From NCBI GenBank assembly GCA_961205875.1, contig OY540811.1, forward strand, positions 17,663,248 through 17,727,247: DNA of 64,000 bases, written 5' to 3'. Shown in pieces: positions 38,577-51,962 of this stretch; positions within the stretch are counted from its first letter, which is position 1; each line of letters opens with the position of its first letter. The translations under genes and the position numbers were made by a program. The notes beneath the pieces are model-generated. The model saw only the letters and a program-made list of their open reading frames with translations. It was not told the origin of the DNA and made no database searches. Origin of the DNA: Sialis fuliginosa. Its lineage: Eukaryota > Arthropoda > Insecta > Megaloptera > Sialidae.

Positions 38577-39989
38577 ATAAATATGTTTAGTTTTTATAAA
38601 ATGTTATGCAGTATTATCTTCTTAAATAAAATAGTATTATAAAATAGAATGGTCAATCTGAATAGGTATACACATACCTAGTTACACTTTTTTATAGTAA
38701 TCTATATTTCAAATTTCATATCTCCTATTAAATTCGAAATATAGATATTTACACATATAAAATCAATATTTTAAAAATTAGGCTGTCAAGAAGCAATAAT
38801 TATTTTCTAAACTGATTTTACTTACTTACCCTTGCCTTGAAACGCCATAAACCAGAAAAATAATACATGATCATAAAAGGCTAAAAAATCTCTCTCACAG
38901 TAATCAATTTACAAACAAGAAGCAGGGACGTATCAGAAGAAGTGACAACCCCTAACTAAGTAAAACTAAATAAAAGATCAAATACATAGTGGCTGTTTCT
39001 TCTTATCGTATATAGTATATGTATATGTATATAATATTTAAAAAAAATTGTTTAAATCAAGTTGTTATTATTTATGTATATACTATTATATTCAACTAAA
39101 TTTCATTGCATACATTTTCAGAGCTATCCAGAAATAATATATGTATCTACCAATTTGTTCTATACTCTCAAATTATTTTGACTGTATATCTCAAACTGTA
39201 CCTACTACAGTTTTTTAAGCAAAGTATTGCTTAGTTTTCTAATATTCACATGTCATAGTACCTACCTATCTATCTCAAAATCAAATAAAATTGTTTTATC
39301 ATACATTTTCCCAGTGCATATTTTGTGTTAAAAAAATTGAAATTAAGGCTCAGAAGCAATCCATAATTTAACTTTTATAAAATTTATTTACATACAATAT
39401 TCATCTCAAAAATAATATTCTTGTTAGTAAACAATTTCAAAATTTTACAATACTTCACCTACTATATATACTAAATAATGTATCGATTAAATAAAATATA
39501 AATAAATTTCTGTGACTCCTTATGCCCTAAAAACCACGTCCCTGCAAAAAAATCCAGTCTCCACAATAACATGCAATGCTCTTAGGCCGGTTTAATTTAA
39601 TGCATTTAAAAACCGAATGACGTCAATGGAGGAGCTTACAGCCTACATGTCTGACACCATTGAACCCGACATTGTAGAATACAAAAATGCGATTTTTATT
39701 TTTTGTATATATTTATAAACATAGGTGGTAAATAATACGCACAATTTCTGATAAACAAGAAAGCTGTAAATTGACGTCCAGAAATGCTTACTTTAATGAG
39801 CTATGTGTCTTAGATTAAGGATTTTGACTCCATAATCTTCAAATAAAATTTGAAAACCAATTTGATTAAAATATTATTTTAATATCATATACTTAATTAA
39901 AGTGTCTGAAGCTAATTAAGATTGAAGTCGCGAGTGTCAATTGAATCTTAAGCATCTCAGAAATGAAAGTAATTTTAACGAGACGAGAG

Positions 39990-40210
39990 TTAGGTTGTAT
40001 CTCATTTCATACACATAAGCGAGAACGAGACAAATAAAAGTCGTTCTTGAAAAAAAATTGGGATATTATCCCCACCTTCACCCAACTTTGAAGATTTTTA
40101 GATGGGACAGTGGGTTCAGTGGTTCATGAGTTATGTGTGTGACTAAAATTTATGGGACGAAACGAGTCTTTGTTTTTTCATGAAATGGAAAGATAAAGAA
40201 AAAAAATTGA
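39990..40210 (+). repeat. Retroposon-like repeat family A, degraded fragment
   Basis: It shares GTCGTTCTTGA, GATGGGACAGT, AGTGGTTCATGAGTTATGTG and GGGACGAAACGAG with the two longer copies but is strongly diverged and shorter. Confidence 0.5.
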
Positions 40211-40373
40211 AATAGGACACCAAATTTTTTCTTTTTTCAAAAATTATTAACGTAAAAAACAGAATAATCATAACAAACAATCTTTTATATTGATACAAAT
40301 AATTTCATTTCATAACACATGTTTATTCCAACCCGATTCAAACAAAATATAAATAACATTCATTTTACAAAAA

Positions 40374-40483
40374 ACGTGACAAATCAAAATATAAATTATA
40401 ATTGAATTAAATACAGCTTTTTATACAGAAACGTGACAAATCAAAATATAAATTATAATTGAATTTAATACAGCTTTTTATAC
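40374..40483. repeat. 57-bp tandem duplication
   Basis: Two copies of a 57-bp unit starting ACGTGACAAATCAAAATATA (40374 and 40431), the second slightly incomplete. One substitution distinguishes them, so the duplication is recent. Confidence 0.9.
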
Positions 40484-40624
40484 TTTTATTTGTTTATATT
40501 TTATACATGAATTTAATTAAGTATAAGTTATGTTGTATACTATTTGAAAAATAAAAACAATTAACCCTTTCGAGCACATTGTATATTTCTGTCGTTTATT
40601 ATTAAAAAAAATATATTTGTAATA

Positions 40625-41615
40625 AAAAAAAACATCTGTTAAGTAAATGCACAGTACCTCCTCGTGATAAATTCACCAAAGATAGTTAATTAAATACACA
40701 ACCACACAAATAAAGTGTGCGATCCCAAAAAAACGACCTAGTATTGGTTAAGCATAGTTGAAATTCAATTTTTTTACATTTTCTGCTTACCAGTTTTTTT
40801 TATTTGAACTTAAATTTTGGGTTAAGGCTGAACGTTTCCAAGTTGGCTAGACCCAAAATTCAAGCTCAAATAAAAAAAACTGGAAAGCAGAAAATTCTAA
40901 AAATTAGGATTTCAACTATGCTCGACCAATACAACAATACTATATATATAAGACGCTTTTTTGGTATCTCACACTTTTTTTGTGTGTAGCTGTTAAATTG
41001 AACAGTTTAAATAAACATCGATAAAGTATTCTCATGAACTGCCATTGGTTAACCATTTAATTTTTTTTCGTATATTTTTTTAATTTTTGACAATTTCAAT
41101 CCAAATCTAAATTTGTCTGCTATACAAACGACAAAACTACATTTAATATGTCAAAGTTAATATCAATTTAAAAAAACAAATAACGATTTTTTAGCAAATT
41201 GAGATAAATCTTTGTAAGGGAATATTTTACATCAAACATTGTAGACTTATTTAAAATTTAATTTAAATTTTAACGTTACATGTGTCGTTCTTGAGATATC
41301 TAGAAAAAATAAATATTTTGGGATGTCACCTCTCCCCCTTACACACAATTTAGATGATTTTGAAATGGGACCGTCCTCAAGTCAGATCCAACCATCCGAC
41401 CAAGTTTCATTAATACCGGTTTAGTGGTTCGTGAGTTATGCGTGTGACAAGGACTCACTCAACAAACCGACACACACCCAGACAGACAGACACGAAACGG
41501 AGAGTGTTTATCTTGACCTGAAAGGGAAAGATCAATTTTGAAATCGAAGAACATTTTTTTTAAATGATCACAAAACTTCTCGTATCTTTGATATGGCGAG
41601 GAAACAAAAATATGG
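40625..41615 (+). repeat. Retroposon-like repeat family A, copy 1 (interrupted)
   Basis: It is homologous over most of its length to 45085-45855 on the opposite strand. Shared blocks include GATAAATCTTTGTAAGGGAA (with differences), CGTTCTTGAGATATCT, TGGGACCGTC, TTCGTGAGTTATGCGTGTG and GACAGACAGACACGAAACGG. Such 'flanked by cagacagac' sequences with conserved 'accgatttagtggttcgtgag' wording resemble 3' ends of insect LINE/SINE families. The 294-bp MITE at 40699 is inserted into it. It shows no reading frame of note. Confidence 0.65.
40699..40992. mobile_element. CAGCCACAC-type palindromic MITE, copy 3
   Basis: 294 bp with both ends present: CAACCACACAAATAAAGTG on the left and CACTTTTTTTGTGTGTAGCTG on the right side. 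Inside, GCATAGTTGAAAT is mirrored by ATTTCAACTATGC, and an inner hairpin is formed by AATTCAAGCTCAAAT. It interrupts a retroposon-like repeat whose uninterrupted relative lies at 45085-45855 in the opposite orientation. Confidence 0.8.
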
Positions 41616-43661
41616 ATTGTACTCAGGAACCAACAAACCATTTACAAACTATATCAGTAAACTCAATAATGAGTTAATGAGTACTACTTAATATACCCTT
41701 GATTTAAAATCGTTTTGAATCGATTGTGTTAACCCCAATAATTGCGCTACATGGCAACTATTTCTCCAGCTTATATATATCCCTCTTAAGAGAAAACAGT
41801 AACACGGTGTTTTTGACAAAATGACAACAAAACATTACATTTCATAGTTATAAAAACATTGTGTTAAAGATTCTTTATTTTTATGGTATTAATCTAAATT
41901 TTGGTTTCTTAAGATACCTATTGTTTTACAGTATTTGTTTAGTAAATGAATGACAAAAAATCGTGATTTTAACACATTTAGTTATGTGAGTATTACCTTA
42001 TTTTTTACTCATCAACCGGGCTTTTTTCTGTCACCATCATCCTTCCGAGTGAATTTACTCCTAGCTAATCACTATTTAGGAATCGTTATGGTTATTCTAT
42101 TTGTTTTCCTGCTATTTTCCAAAAGATACGTCTCTACTTAGAGATACATTTCCGGAATGTTTCACAAAGACATCTTTTTATTGGTATTTATTTTTTTAAA
42201 TATTAGAATGACAGGATTTAATATTAGATATTTACTTAATTAGATTGTTTATTTTCTGGAGTTCTTTTAGAAATCATGACAATATTGAAATAAAATTTTA
42301 TGAAGATGAATACTAAATTATAAATTTCCTTCACACTATCATCATCTGATTTCTTTAAATATACTAGGTATAATAAATTTATCCGTAAAAGTAATAATAC
42401 CAACAACAAAAATAAATGTTCATCTCATTAAAACACAAAAGTATAATCTATTATGAGTTTTTCACACCTGTTGATTAATAGTTCTTAAAACTGCCTCATT
42501 ATCATTTGCATATACACACAAAATAAACAATGGCGTAACAGCTAGGAAAAATTAATTTTTAAATACAAACGGGAAAATGGAATCAACATAATTAATCTTA
42601 CCGTCCACAAACCGTCCGAAAATAGTTTTTTTAGAAATGCCAGCCTTGACAAGCTTGGCTAAATATTGGGTTGCCAAGGGCTAGTTTTTTATCTTGAAAC
42701 TTTTTTACTTTCAAAAATTTTGAAATTATTCTCCTAGATGTTTAAAAAAAATGCAAATAAAAAAATACATTTTATTATTTAATTTAAAAATTTTTTAACG
42801 CTAAAATTTTTTTATAATGTAAAAAAAAATACGTTTAAATTGAAGTTCTAAAAAAACTTTGATAAAAGTTGTTTCTTTTTTTCTTCAAAATTCGAATCTG
42901 TAAAAAAAATTATAAATTCCCATTTGTAAAAAATATCTGACCCCAAAATGACCTTAAAACCTCCACTCAAGTCAAAATTGTTACCTCCATTCGTTTTGCA
43001 AGATAAAAAATTCACCTTGCATGTAAATTGTAACAGATTAAACAATATATATTCACTAACATGTACATATTTTCGGTTTACATCCATAAAAAAGAAGCAG
43101 TTACCTTTCAAAAATCTAGTCGAGAGCCTCGGTTTTAAGATTGTCAATAATTAGTATTTCAATATTATTCTAGATTCATTGATGACTGTGAAATAAATTA
43201 CATTTTCATTTTACATATTTAAATTAGTCGGTAACTAGAAGGCTGTGATAAACAAACAAACATAGTATTAATTCCATTAGTGTTCCTCTTTTCCGAATTT
43301 GGTACGGAAAACTATAAATAAAAATTTACGAGACAAGAAATTTTTTACTCTATTTCGTGCGTAGTCCTAACCAAATCCATAAAAAATGATATTTTTATTA
43401 TATTAGATAATCTCACGCCACTGTGTATGACACATGATTATATACATACATATTTACCTGTATACATATGTACATGAAATTGTTCAAATAAAAGGAAATT
43501 GACCTTTGGTATTGATGCGCGTAAACATAAAAAATGAAGACTGAAAATATCTGCAAACACACTTGCAGTTTGAACGTTTGTATTTTAGATAACTTTTTAT
43601 TGTAGATACAATAAACTTTGAAGCTTCCGCGGTGATGTTAATATTAATCTTGGCTTCTAAT

Positions 43662-43991
43662 GTCCGGTATTATAAACGAGCTAACAAAATTTGCTAACTA
43701 GCAAGTACTTTCAAATGAGGTTTCTAACCTATCTGACAGTTCTTTTGAAGTTTCATGAAGTGCTTAGCAATTTTCGCGCACGCGTGATATGTAAACACCA
43801 ATGGTATTAAAATAGTGGCGATATTATGAAAATTATTTTGTACGGTTCGAGTCGCCTACTGTAGTTGAAGTATCACTGCTCTAAATTCCATAACTAATCT
43901 ATGTATATGTAGATACTATCTCAGAATTAATACCCCCATTTGAAAGTGCTTACTAGCTAGCAAATTTGCTAACTCCTTTATAATATCGAAC
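43662..43991. mobile_element. TIR element, about 330 bp
   Basis: Left GTCCGGTATTATAAACGAGC and right TTATAATATCGAAC are inverted. The arms continue through TTTGCTAACTAGCAAGTACT mirrored by AGTGCTTACTAGCTAGCAAA, and CTTTCAAATGAGG by CCCATTTGAAAG. A related lone terminus (GCCCGGTATTATAAAG) is at 49627-49642. Confidence 0.72.
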
Positions 43992-44029
43992 ATAAATATA
44001 AGCCGCATCGATTTGGTCATATGCAATAC

Positions 44030-44665
44030 TATCTGGGCCCGAGCGGCTTCGCTCGGAATTATTGTTTAGGATTTAAAACCAAACAACATTTAAATTACCT
44101 ACCTAACAAAAACGAGTCAGAACAAAAACTAAAAATAATTTGTGTTCTATTTAAATTTAAAAGTTAATTATTGAAAACAAAATAAACAATTGACAATCAA
44201 AAGAATGCCGGCCTGTGATCATTCCCTCTGCCCCGCGACTACACGGTACGCTCACTGCTTACCGCACGCCGCGACACGGGTTCTCATCGCACGAATAATA
44301 TGTTCCCGTATGTATATTTCAAGATATTTTCTAAACTATACGACTAAATTGGATGCTGTAAAGGGCAGAATTCTTTACTACACTATTTTGTTCAGTATTG
44401 AACGGTTAAAGCAGCGTATCGCAAAATAGCGCGCCGACGGCAAAATTTTTTCCGACTTGATTTACTATTATCGTCACTGCTTAGTTGTTATGTTACCTAA
44501 CGTAACAAAATATAGCCTATATCCTGGCTAGAGAACGTACCTATGAATTGAAATGAAAAAAAAAGAAACCACGTAAATCGGATAAGTGGTGCTCGAGTGA
44601 TAAGGGCACAAACGGACAGACAGACAGACGTTCAGCTTTATATATATGTAAATATAGATGTGCGT
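44030..44665 (+). repeat. Retroposon-like repeat family B, copy 1
   Basis: It starts near GAGCGGCTTCGCTCGG and contains GCAGCGTATCGCAAAATAGC, ACTATTATCGTCACTGCTTA and TGTTACCTAACGTAACAAAA. It ends in a GGATAAGTGGTGCTCGAGTG, CAGACAGACAGACG and TATATATATG tail. The same order of blocks occurs in two more copies. A GC-richer insert at about 44,200-44,300 is unique to this copy. Confidence 0.7.
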
Positions 44666-45084
44666 GATGTGACGAAACTATATCCAAGAAAACGACCAAA
44701 TCGACACGGATTAAGTATACCTATAGTAGCTAAGATTTACAACTTTATATTATTTTGATGAAAAATTTTTTTTTTTTTCCTAAAATACAGACGACACGAC
44801 CCCAAAAAACGGTATGTTAATTAATGATGCTAACAATTTATAACGCTCAACTTTTATTTTCACTGCACTTGAACGAGTAAATAGTGAGTAAAGTAGGTTT
44901 ATTGGAAAATGAACTGTTGCTAACGACTTTAAAATTAAATGAAATTAATATTTATATTATTTACTTACCTATTTAACCTATTATAAAAAGTTTTTTAGTC
45001 AATAATATATGTACAAAAACTTTCATCAATAAATGTAAAGCCTTTGTGGTGACGTACTAGTATAAGTAAATATATGTGCGTTTT

Positions 45085-45855
45085 TTTGGTCGCATATTCA
45101 AACTTATTGCTTCCTCACAATATCGAAAATACGAGAAGCTTTTTAATCGTTTCAGATTGAGACAAAAAAATTCTCCATTTCATAATTTTAAATTGATTTA
45201 TCCATTTCACGTCAAGGCAAACACTTTTCGTTCCGTGTCTGTCTGTGTGTTCGTCCGTCCGTGTGTCTGTGTGTCCGTCTGTCATCTGAATCCTTGCCAC
45301 ACGCATAACTATAAACCACTGAACCGATATTATTGAAACTTGGTCGTATGGTTGGGTTTGGCTTGAAGACGGTCCCATTTCAAGATATCTCAAGAACGAC
45401 ACATGTTATGTGAAAATTATATAAAATATTTTTTGTAGATCATTAAATTTCCTATAATATGGATCTACAATGTTTGTTGTAAAATATTTCCTTATAAAGA
45501 TTTATCTCAATTTATTTTAAAAATTCGTGTTTTGTTTTTTTTTAAATTGATATTTGCTTGTGCATATTAAATGTCATGTTGACGTTTTAAATGTCATTTT
45601 GACGTTTGCATAAATTTAGATTTAGATTGAAATTGTCAAAAAATTTAAAATATACGAAAAAATAATCAGGTGCGTTTTAAGAAAAATTTCGAACTAATAT
45701 TTTTTAGTAAAATTGTATAAAAATTAAATGATTAACCAATTCTATCTTATCTGAGCATCGGTTTTTATTTAAATTGTTCAATAATTAACTACCTTTGGTG
45801 AATTTTGTACGAGGAAGCTCTGTGCATTTAATTGGCAGATGTTTTTTTTCAAATG
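45085..45855 (-). repeat. Retroposon-like repeat family A, copy 2
   Basis: This is the reverse-strand relative of 40625-41615, without the MITE. The TCTGTCTGTGTGTTCGTCC block at 45237-45255 corresponds to the CAGACAGAC run of copy 1. Reading frames of 86-95 codons on both strands here are by-products of the repeat, not genes. Confidence 0.65.
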
Positions 45856-47565
45856 TGCATTAAACATCAATTTGATAACTTCATCTTTAGGTACTTATTC
45901 TTTGATTAAAAAATTATTTTCAGTCAACTATGTATTTATAAGAAAATTCAAAGTTGTTACTATATTACTCTATTTTTACAAAAATAAGTTTATTATTTTA
46001 GTTTGAATATGGACAAAGACACATTGCACATATACTCGTAGTAATTATTTATCCCCTAAATAGTGTTACTTTATAAGCATTAATCTGTATATTATAATAA
46101 ATAAGTGGATTCATAGAACTATAAACTATAAAATAATTTATTTTTTAAATTAATATAACATAATTCTTCATTACTTATATAATCAGTATAAACAACCACC
46201 TGTTTATTTTATCGTCGCGCTATCATTGCGGTATCTCTTTTATTATGTATTACCCACAAAATAAGCAAAACGCATACATTGTATATTGTATATATACAAT
46301 ATAATATGTTCATATACTTATATTAATTTTTAACCGAATATTGAATTTTGCAAATTCAAAAATATAAATAAACATTTTTAGTTTCCTTTACAATTAGCAA
46401 GTATTTAATCAATAACAAAATCAGTACTGATAAACATTTGGTATTCCAATTCAATAAAGTTACCCCCCCCCCCTGAAATATTCAGTGTTCTTAAAAAAAC
46501 GTATGTTTGGAGAAAACATCAGTTCAAAATACCTTCAAAAAAAATTTCTTACTACACCACTGAACTAAAGTCTAAATAAAAATTAGTTAATGTCTCTTTC
46601 TAATTTTACTATCCTATTTGCTTTTGTTGGTCAACCCTGTTATATGGTATAAGTAAACACGTAAGTTGGTATTATATATGTATATTCTCCAATTAAAAAA
46701 TATCCATAGACAATTTTTACATATATAAAATTACATAACGATATACTGCATTTTTTTATATATCCTTATATGAAATAATGACATCTTTCCAAGAACGTTA
46801 CATATTTTTTAAATATATTTTTAGTTCGTCATTGTTATTGTACAGCATGGTCAAACGTAAAAGATTAGAAATGAATCTATTAACATTGTAAAATTAAAAA
46901 CAAGAACTAGAAACATGGTTAATCTCAACATCTAAATGATTTAGATGCCCTCACGTAGATTAAGAACGAAAAATGCACTGACATTATAATATGTACACAT
47001 CCTGATTTTAATAAATGTTTTGCAGTTTTAGATCAAGGATGTAGGTGTATGTATTTAACGTACGAACTAACGAACGTCTTTTTTTCAATATTCTTGGAAT
47101 ATTTTTGGTTAACCGCAATATGACTAATAAAATTAAACTTTATTTTATTTGTTATAAGGCCATCGCTAATTCAATTGTATTTTAGGGGTTCCCAATCTTT
47201 CTAGGAAAAACAAGTCATAGATACATAGTTATGTAACAGGTTAATTGATTGTTAGAAATAAAAATAAAAATCTCATTAAACTTTGTTTTTAAAAGTAGGT
47301 TAATTTTTCTGTACTTTCCAATATATCATAATTAAATCACTATCTTTATTAGTTTTTTAAATTGATGTAATAGATGACCTGCATAGTTTTTATTTAGATT
47401 ACAAATGTTATATAAAAATATATAATAGTTTAATTTAAAAAATTCAACAAAAAAATATAAAATTATATGATACGAAAAAATGATCAAGTATAATTAACTA
47501 CTCATTAAAATGTATGGCGTTTTAAATTTACAAAATATCGTTCAATAATTTTTATATAGATATAC

Positions 47566-47907
47566 AAACTATCCGTGCCCGCGGCTTCACTCGCTTAAAT
47601 ATAAAAGTTAGATATCTGGTATATATATGTACATTATATTGTTCAATATTTATGGGCTTGAGCAGCGTATTGCAAAAGAGCGTGCTGGCTGAAAACTTTT
47701 TTCATACTTGATTTATTATTATCATCACTGCTTATTCCTTATGTTACCTAACATAACAAAATAAATATATGTACTAAAACCTGGCCAAAGAACATATCTA
47801 TGAATCGAAAAAAAACACCTAAATCGGATAAGTGGTTCTCGAGTGATAAGCACACTAACGAACATACAGACAGAGAGACGTTGTGTTTTATAATATATAT
47901 AGATGTA
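47566..47907 (+). repeat. Retroposon-like repeat family B, copy 2
   Basis: It has the start CTATCCGTGCCCGCGGCTTC, the core GCAGCGTATTGCAAAAGAGC and the end GGTTCTCGAGTGATAAGCAC followed by ATACAGACAGAGAGACG and an AT-rich tail. Same orientation as copies 1 and 3. Confidence 0.7.
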
Positions 47908-48649
47908 CAAATCATTGAATAGATATTAGGTATACCTACATTATTATAATAAAAAAATGAATAATTTGTTGTTTTAAAAGAGTTTACAAATAGCTTATTA
48001 TTTATTATTTTCTTCCGATTATTTTTAAATTAATGTATTCACATGACGTACCTACATATGTATATAAAATCAAGTACACAAATGTAACCATTATTGCAAT
48101 ATAACTTTTTTATTTTTTATTTTTAGTTAGTTTGATAATTATTAATTTCTGACGTAATATTGTTTATTTTATACGAAATATATTTTTATTATCATTTATT
48201 TACTCATATTGAAATATCTGGCATCGTTGTTATTTATTATTATACTAAAGTTAATTATAAATCTTTATTTATAATCTCAGTTATATTTATAACGAAACAG
48301 TTTAAAATACACACTTAAATTGAATCTAGATATCATAATATCATCAAAAGTATAAGCTATATACGATATTCAAGCTTTAAAACTCCCCCGGTGATCTTGA
48401 TATGGATTCTAGTGGACATTTTCAGGGCTCTTCTACAAAAGCTTTGGTAGAACGACCAAATGGCGCAACTTACCTATAATAAGAAAAAGTTGACTATTTT
48501 TTCTAGTAGGTGTTCAGTATTCGATTTACGTACAGGCCCCAAAGCAATTGTAAATCCCTTTTACCACCACCGAGATCAAATTGACAACAACAAAAAATTT
48601 ATCTCTGTCGTACGACTAATTTTTAGCAAATGAAAATTGTTTTCCTCTA

Positions 48650-48975
48650 AAATCAGCTTCGCTCGCGTGGACTACGGAATTATTATTTAAGATTTTTTAA
48701 AAATATAGTTGAATTTTTTAGATCTTTTTATTCTACACAATTCTTTACTACATTATATTGTTCAATATTTAACGATTTAAGCAGCGTATTGCAAAAGAGC
48801 GCGCTGGCGGCAAACTTTTTTCCTACTTGATTTACTATTATCGTCACTGCTCATTTCATATGTTACCTTACGTAACAAAATATAAAACACATAAATCGGA
48901 TATGTGGTTCTCGAGGAATAAGCATACTAACGAACAGACAGACAGTTGCGTTTCATAATATATATATATAGATTT
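48650..48975 (+). repeat. Retroposon-like repeat family B, copy 3
   Basis: It starts near CAGCTTCGCTCGCGTGG, shares GCAGCGTATTGCAAAAGAGC and TATCGTCACTGCTCA, and ends with GAACAGACAGACAG and TATATATATATAGAT. All three copies lie in the same orientation within 5 kb. Confidence 0.7.
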
Positions 48976-49683
48976 ATATTTATCTTCATTTTTGTAGAAT
49001 ATTTGCACTTGTAGGTATTTAAGTACAGTTTTGCTCCTTTAGCAGTATGTATCGTAAACGAAATAAAGCTATAATATGAACACTCAATGAAAACATTTAT
49101 GGAAAATTCTTAAATAACAATCTGTTACTTTCAAATCTATCTGCAGTAATATATTTTTTAAATCTTTTATTTACATAATTTTTCCACACTTTGAATTCAA
49201 ACGGTCTAAAGCCTAATTCAGTTTAATAACCCGGTAGACATAGTTTAAATAATATTTGAGGTTATGTTTGCATTGTACTTAAGTATGTGGCCCTCGGGCA
49301 CCTACTACAATACAATAATAAATGGACAAACGTCAACAGAAGGTAAGCAAATTGTTTTTGATTGGATTTTTCTTAAGCATTGTTAAGTGTTGTTTTCTGA
49401 CACGTCAATGACATATTTACAGTTAAATGCATTAATAAATATCGTTTTTATTGGTGAATGCAGTTAGAGGGAATCTTAAGTCATTTACCTTTTCAATTTA
49501 ATATTTTTTCAACACAGCCTTATTCATAATCATTACATATAAAAATCTGATGTCATTCAATGGCGTAACTAATACTTACAAGCTAAAAAACAAACATATT
49601 TAGAGATATATTAAAAACCATTAACGCCCGGTATTATAAAGAATTTGATCTAGATCAAAACTTAACCAAAAGCTCTCTATAGG

Positions 49684-49860
49684 CAGAAGCGTAGCTAGAG
49701 GTGGCTACAGACTTTTATGACTTCCTGGATTTACTGATGATCTATTTTGCTGTAATATACGTGTTTACGTCTCTTATAGCTCTTCTAAATCATTTTGCCG
49801 CCCTCTTCGACCTTGTGCTCTCAGCTGGAGCCGGTTAACCAACCCCTAACTACGCCACTA
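49684..49860. mobile_element. hAT-like MITE, about 177 bp
   Basis: Left CAGAAGCGTAGCTAGAGGTGG and right CCAACCCCTAACTACGCCACTA are inverted repeats of the CAGTGGCGTAGCTAGGGG type. Flanks TCTATAGG and ATCATAGG match at six of eight positions, suggesting a decayed 8-bp target duplication. Confidence 0.7.
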
Positions 49861-50975
49861 TCATAGGCTGACTATAATAATAATAATAATATAATTACAA
49901 ACAAATTATCAAGATCTCATATTAGAGCTGAGGCAACTGTATCCGAGATATAATATCTCTCTTATTAACGTCATTTGGAAAAAGCTAAATCGTCACTGCA
50001 TGGTCTCTGCTCTCAGAAACATCCCTGCGATTTCAAAATTTCTACTTACAAGGAGCCGTAGTTGTTGGATGAAGGATTTCAGTTAGCTGTTAGGAGGTGA
50101 AACTAGATTAAAAATTAAAATTAAATTATTTTCTTGTAAATATTTCGGCTATCTCTCGTTTAAACTTTGATTTTTTAGGTAAAATATAGAATTATCTGTT
50201 TCTAGATTAAAATATATTATGTAGGTAAATTCAATGATTTATTTATAAAATTAGATTCATTAAATTGTTATTATTATTTATTAAATTATTGTTTTAATGA
50301 AAATGGTAGTGCTTTTGTATTTGAATAAAATAAACTGTTTCTGTTTTAGTTTTATTTAAAAAAACATTAGGTATATAAGGAGAACTCATATTCACTTCAT
50401 GTCAGTTTCGGCATTTTTATTAAAAGTGTAAACAGTCTAGTTGAAGGGGGAATTAAAATCATAAAATATTTATATAAAAATTTATGATGCTTTACAGTTT
50501 CGTTATACATATATCGTATATATGATTCAAAGCAGAACTATAAAATAACTTCGTCTGCAAAACGAAACAACTGTAAAATATTTACTTTACTGTTAAATAA
50601 ATAGTATAAGCTAGATTATAACAGTCATAGAAACTAGACAATATTTTAAATTTAATTATATTTAATTTTATTTGAAAATAATTTATTGCTCCGACAGTTA
50701 AAATGTATTTAGAATAGATTTTCCCAAAAAACATTTCTTATTTAAGCTTTTAAAATACATAACGTTTCGTATTATAAAATATTTTTTTTATAAAATACAT
50801 AATTAAATAAAGTGTCTACGTATTATTTCTTTTCGTTTTATTTTTCTCTTTTGTATAATAAACAATGTTTAATATTCTACAACCTTCATTATATATTATA
50901 TTATACAGTATATTCTAACTATTTTGTATGTATTAATATGTAATTGCTTTAAATTACTGATCTTGAAGCTTGAAG

Positions 50976-51962
50976 CAGTGGCGTATCATATATTATAAAA
51001 AAAATATTATTTGCTATCTAAAATGAGTAAAAAAAAGCTTAATTATAACGTTGGTCTGTTATAATTTAACACCTTGTGTATAAATAAATATATTATTGAT
51101 TAAATTAAAGAAATTAAAGAATGCATTGTTTTTTTTAAATACCTATAAATAATACATATTTTTAACGCCCGTAGAGAAAGCAATGTCATTGTCATTACAC
51201 CTAAATTTTATAATTCAAATAAAATATTTTTTAAATTTGATTGAAGATCATAGCACCAAAATTTGCTTTAAACTCGGAAATTATTAAAGTCAACTAATTC
51301 AAAATAATTGTTCATATAGTCCATTTTGTGATGATTTGTCAATATAATTTCATATAATTAATAAAAAATATATTTTTAAATAACTTTTTTCTTCGGTCCG
51401 CTATACATTTCAAAATTCTATTTCTTCTCAAAAACGACGGTGACCCCTAACGTAGAACAGTACTAGCGGTAGGTAGGGAGACCCGTTAGAGATCTTAAGC
51501 TGGGGCCTATAGGCCCTCGTTAGGATATGGAGGCTTTGTTTAAAACTTACGAATAATTATCAATAAAATTATATTAAATTATTCAAATAAGCGGGAAGTT
51601 CTAGGACAAACTTACCAGCCCCTTATTTATTTGTATGTATTTCACACCTAATTTATTTTGAGTTGTATTTATTATATATATTATTATTAAAAATATAATT
51701 TATTCTTTTTGTACGCTACTGAAAAAGTCGTCTCAACTTTAATTAAAAATAATTTGGGAACAGTAATGTCGAACAAGAAAATGCTTGCATAAATCAAATC
51801 TCAAAATCAGGAATATTTTTTATAATTTTTCTGACGAAACAAGAATTTTTGTAGCGTAAGTTATTTTTCACATATATATGTATGTATGTAATATGTAGTA
51901 TAGATACTTTCGGTTTATATGATTGGTACTTCATTTTGTTCCCCCCCCCCACTTCGCCACTG
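50976..51962. mobile_element. Possible CAGTGGCG-ended element, about 990 bp
   Basis: CAGTGGCGTATCATAT at 50976 and CACTTCGCCACTG ending at 51962, preceded by a C homopolymer (51941-51950), are inverted ends of the same type. No target duplication is visible, so these could be ends of two different elements. The right end is about 100 bp before the MAP3K4 start codon. Confidence 0.4.

Noticed and set aside
40374-40483. CRISPR-like repeat
   Set aside because: Two directly adjacent 57-bp units without spacers are a tandem duplication. No cas genes are present and the genome is eukaryotic.
42848-43154. Overlapping reading frames of 99 codons (minus) and 68 codons (plus)
   Set aside because: Both are AT-rich, overlap in antisense, show no family motif or splice continuation, and lie in repeat-rich intergenic DNA.
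44190-44429. 79-codon frame with a Cys/His-containing start
   Set aside because: Falls inside a family B repeat copy and matches no protein pattern.
45076-45402. Reading frames of 86 and 95 codons on opposite strands
   Set aside because: They are translations of the family A repeat, including its GACAGACAG-type simple sequence.
46465-46565. C homopolymer followed by CTACACCACTGAAC as a transposon end
   Set aside because: A single end only; no partner terminus or target duplication could be identified.
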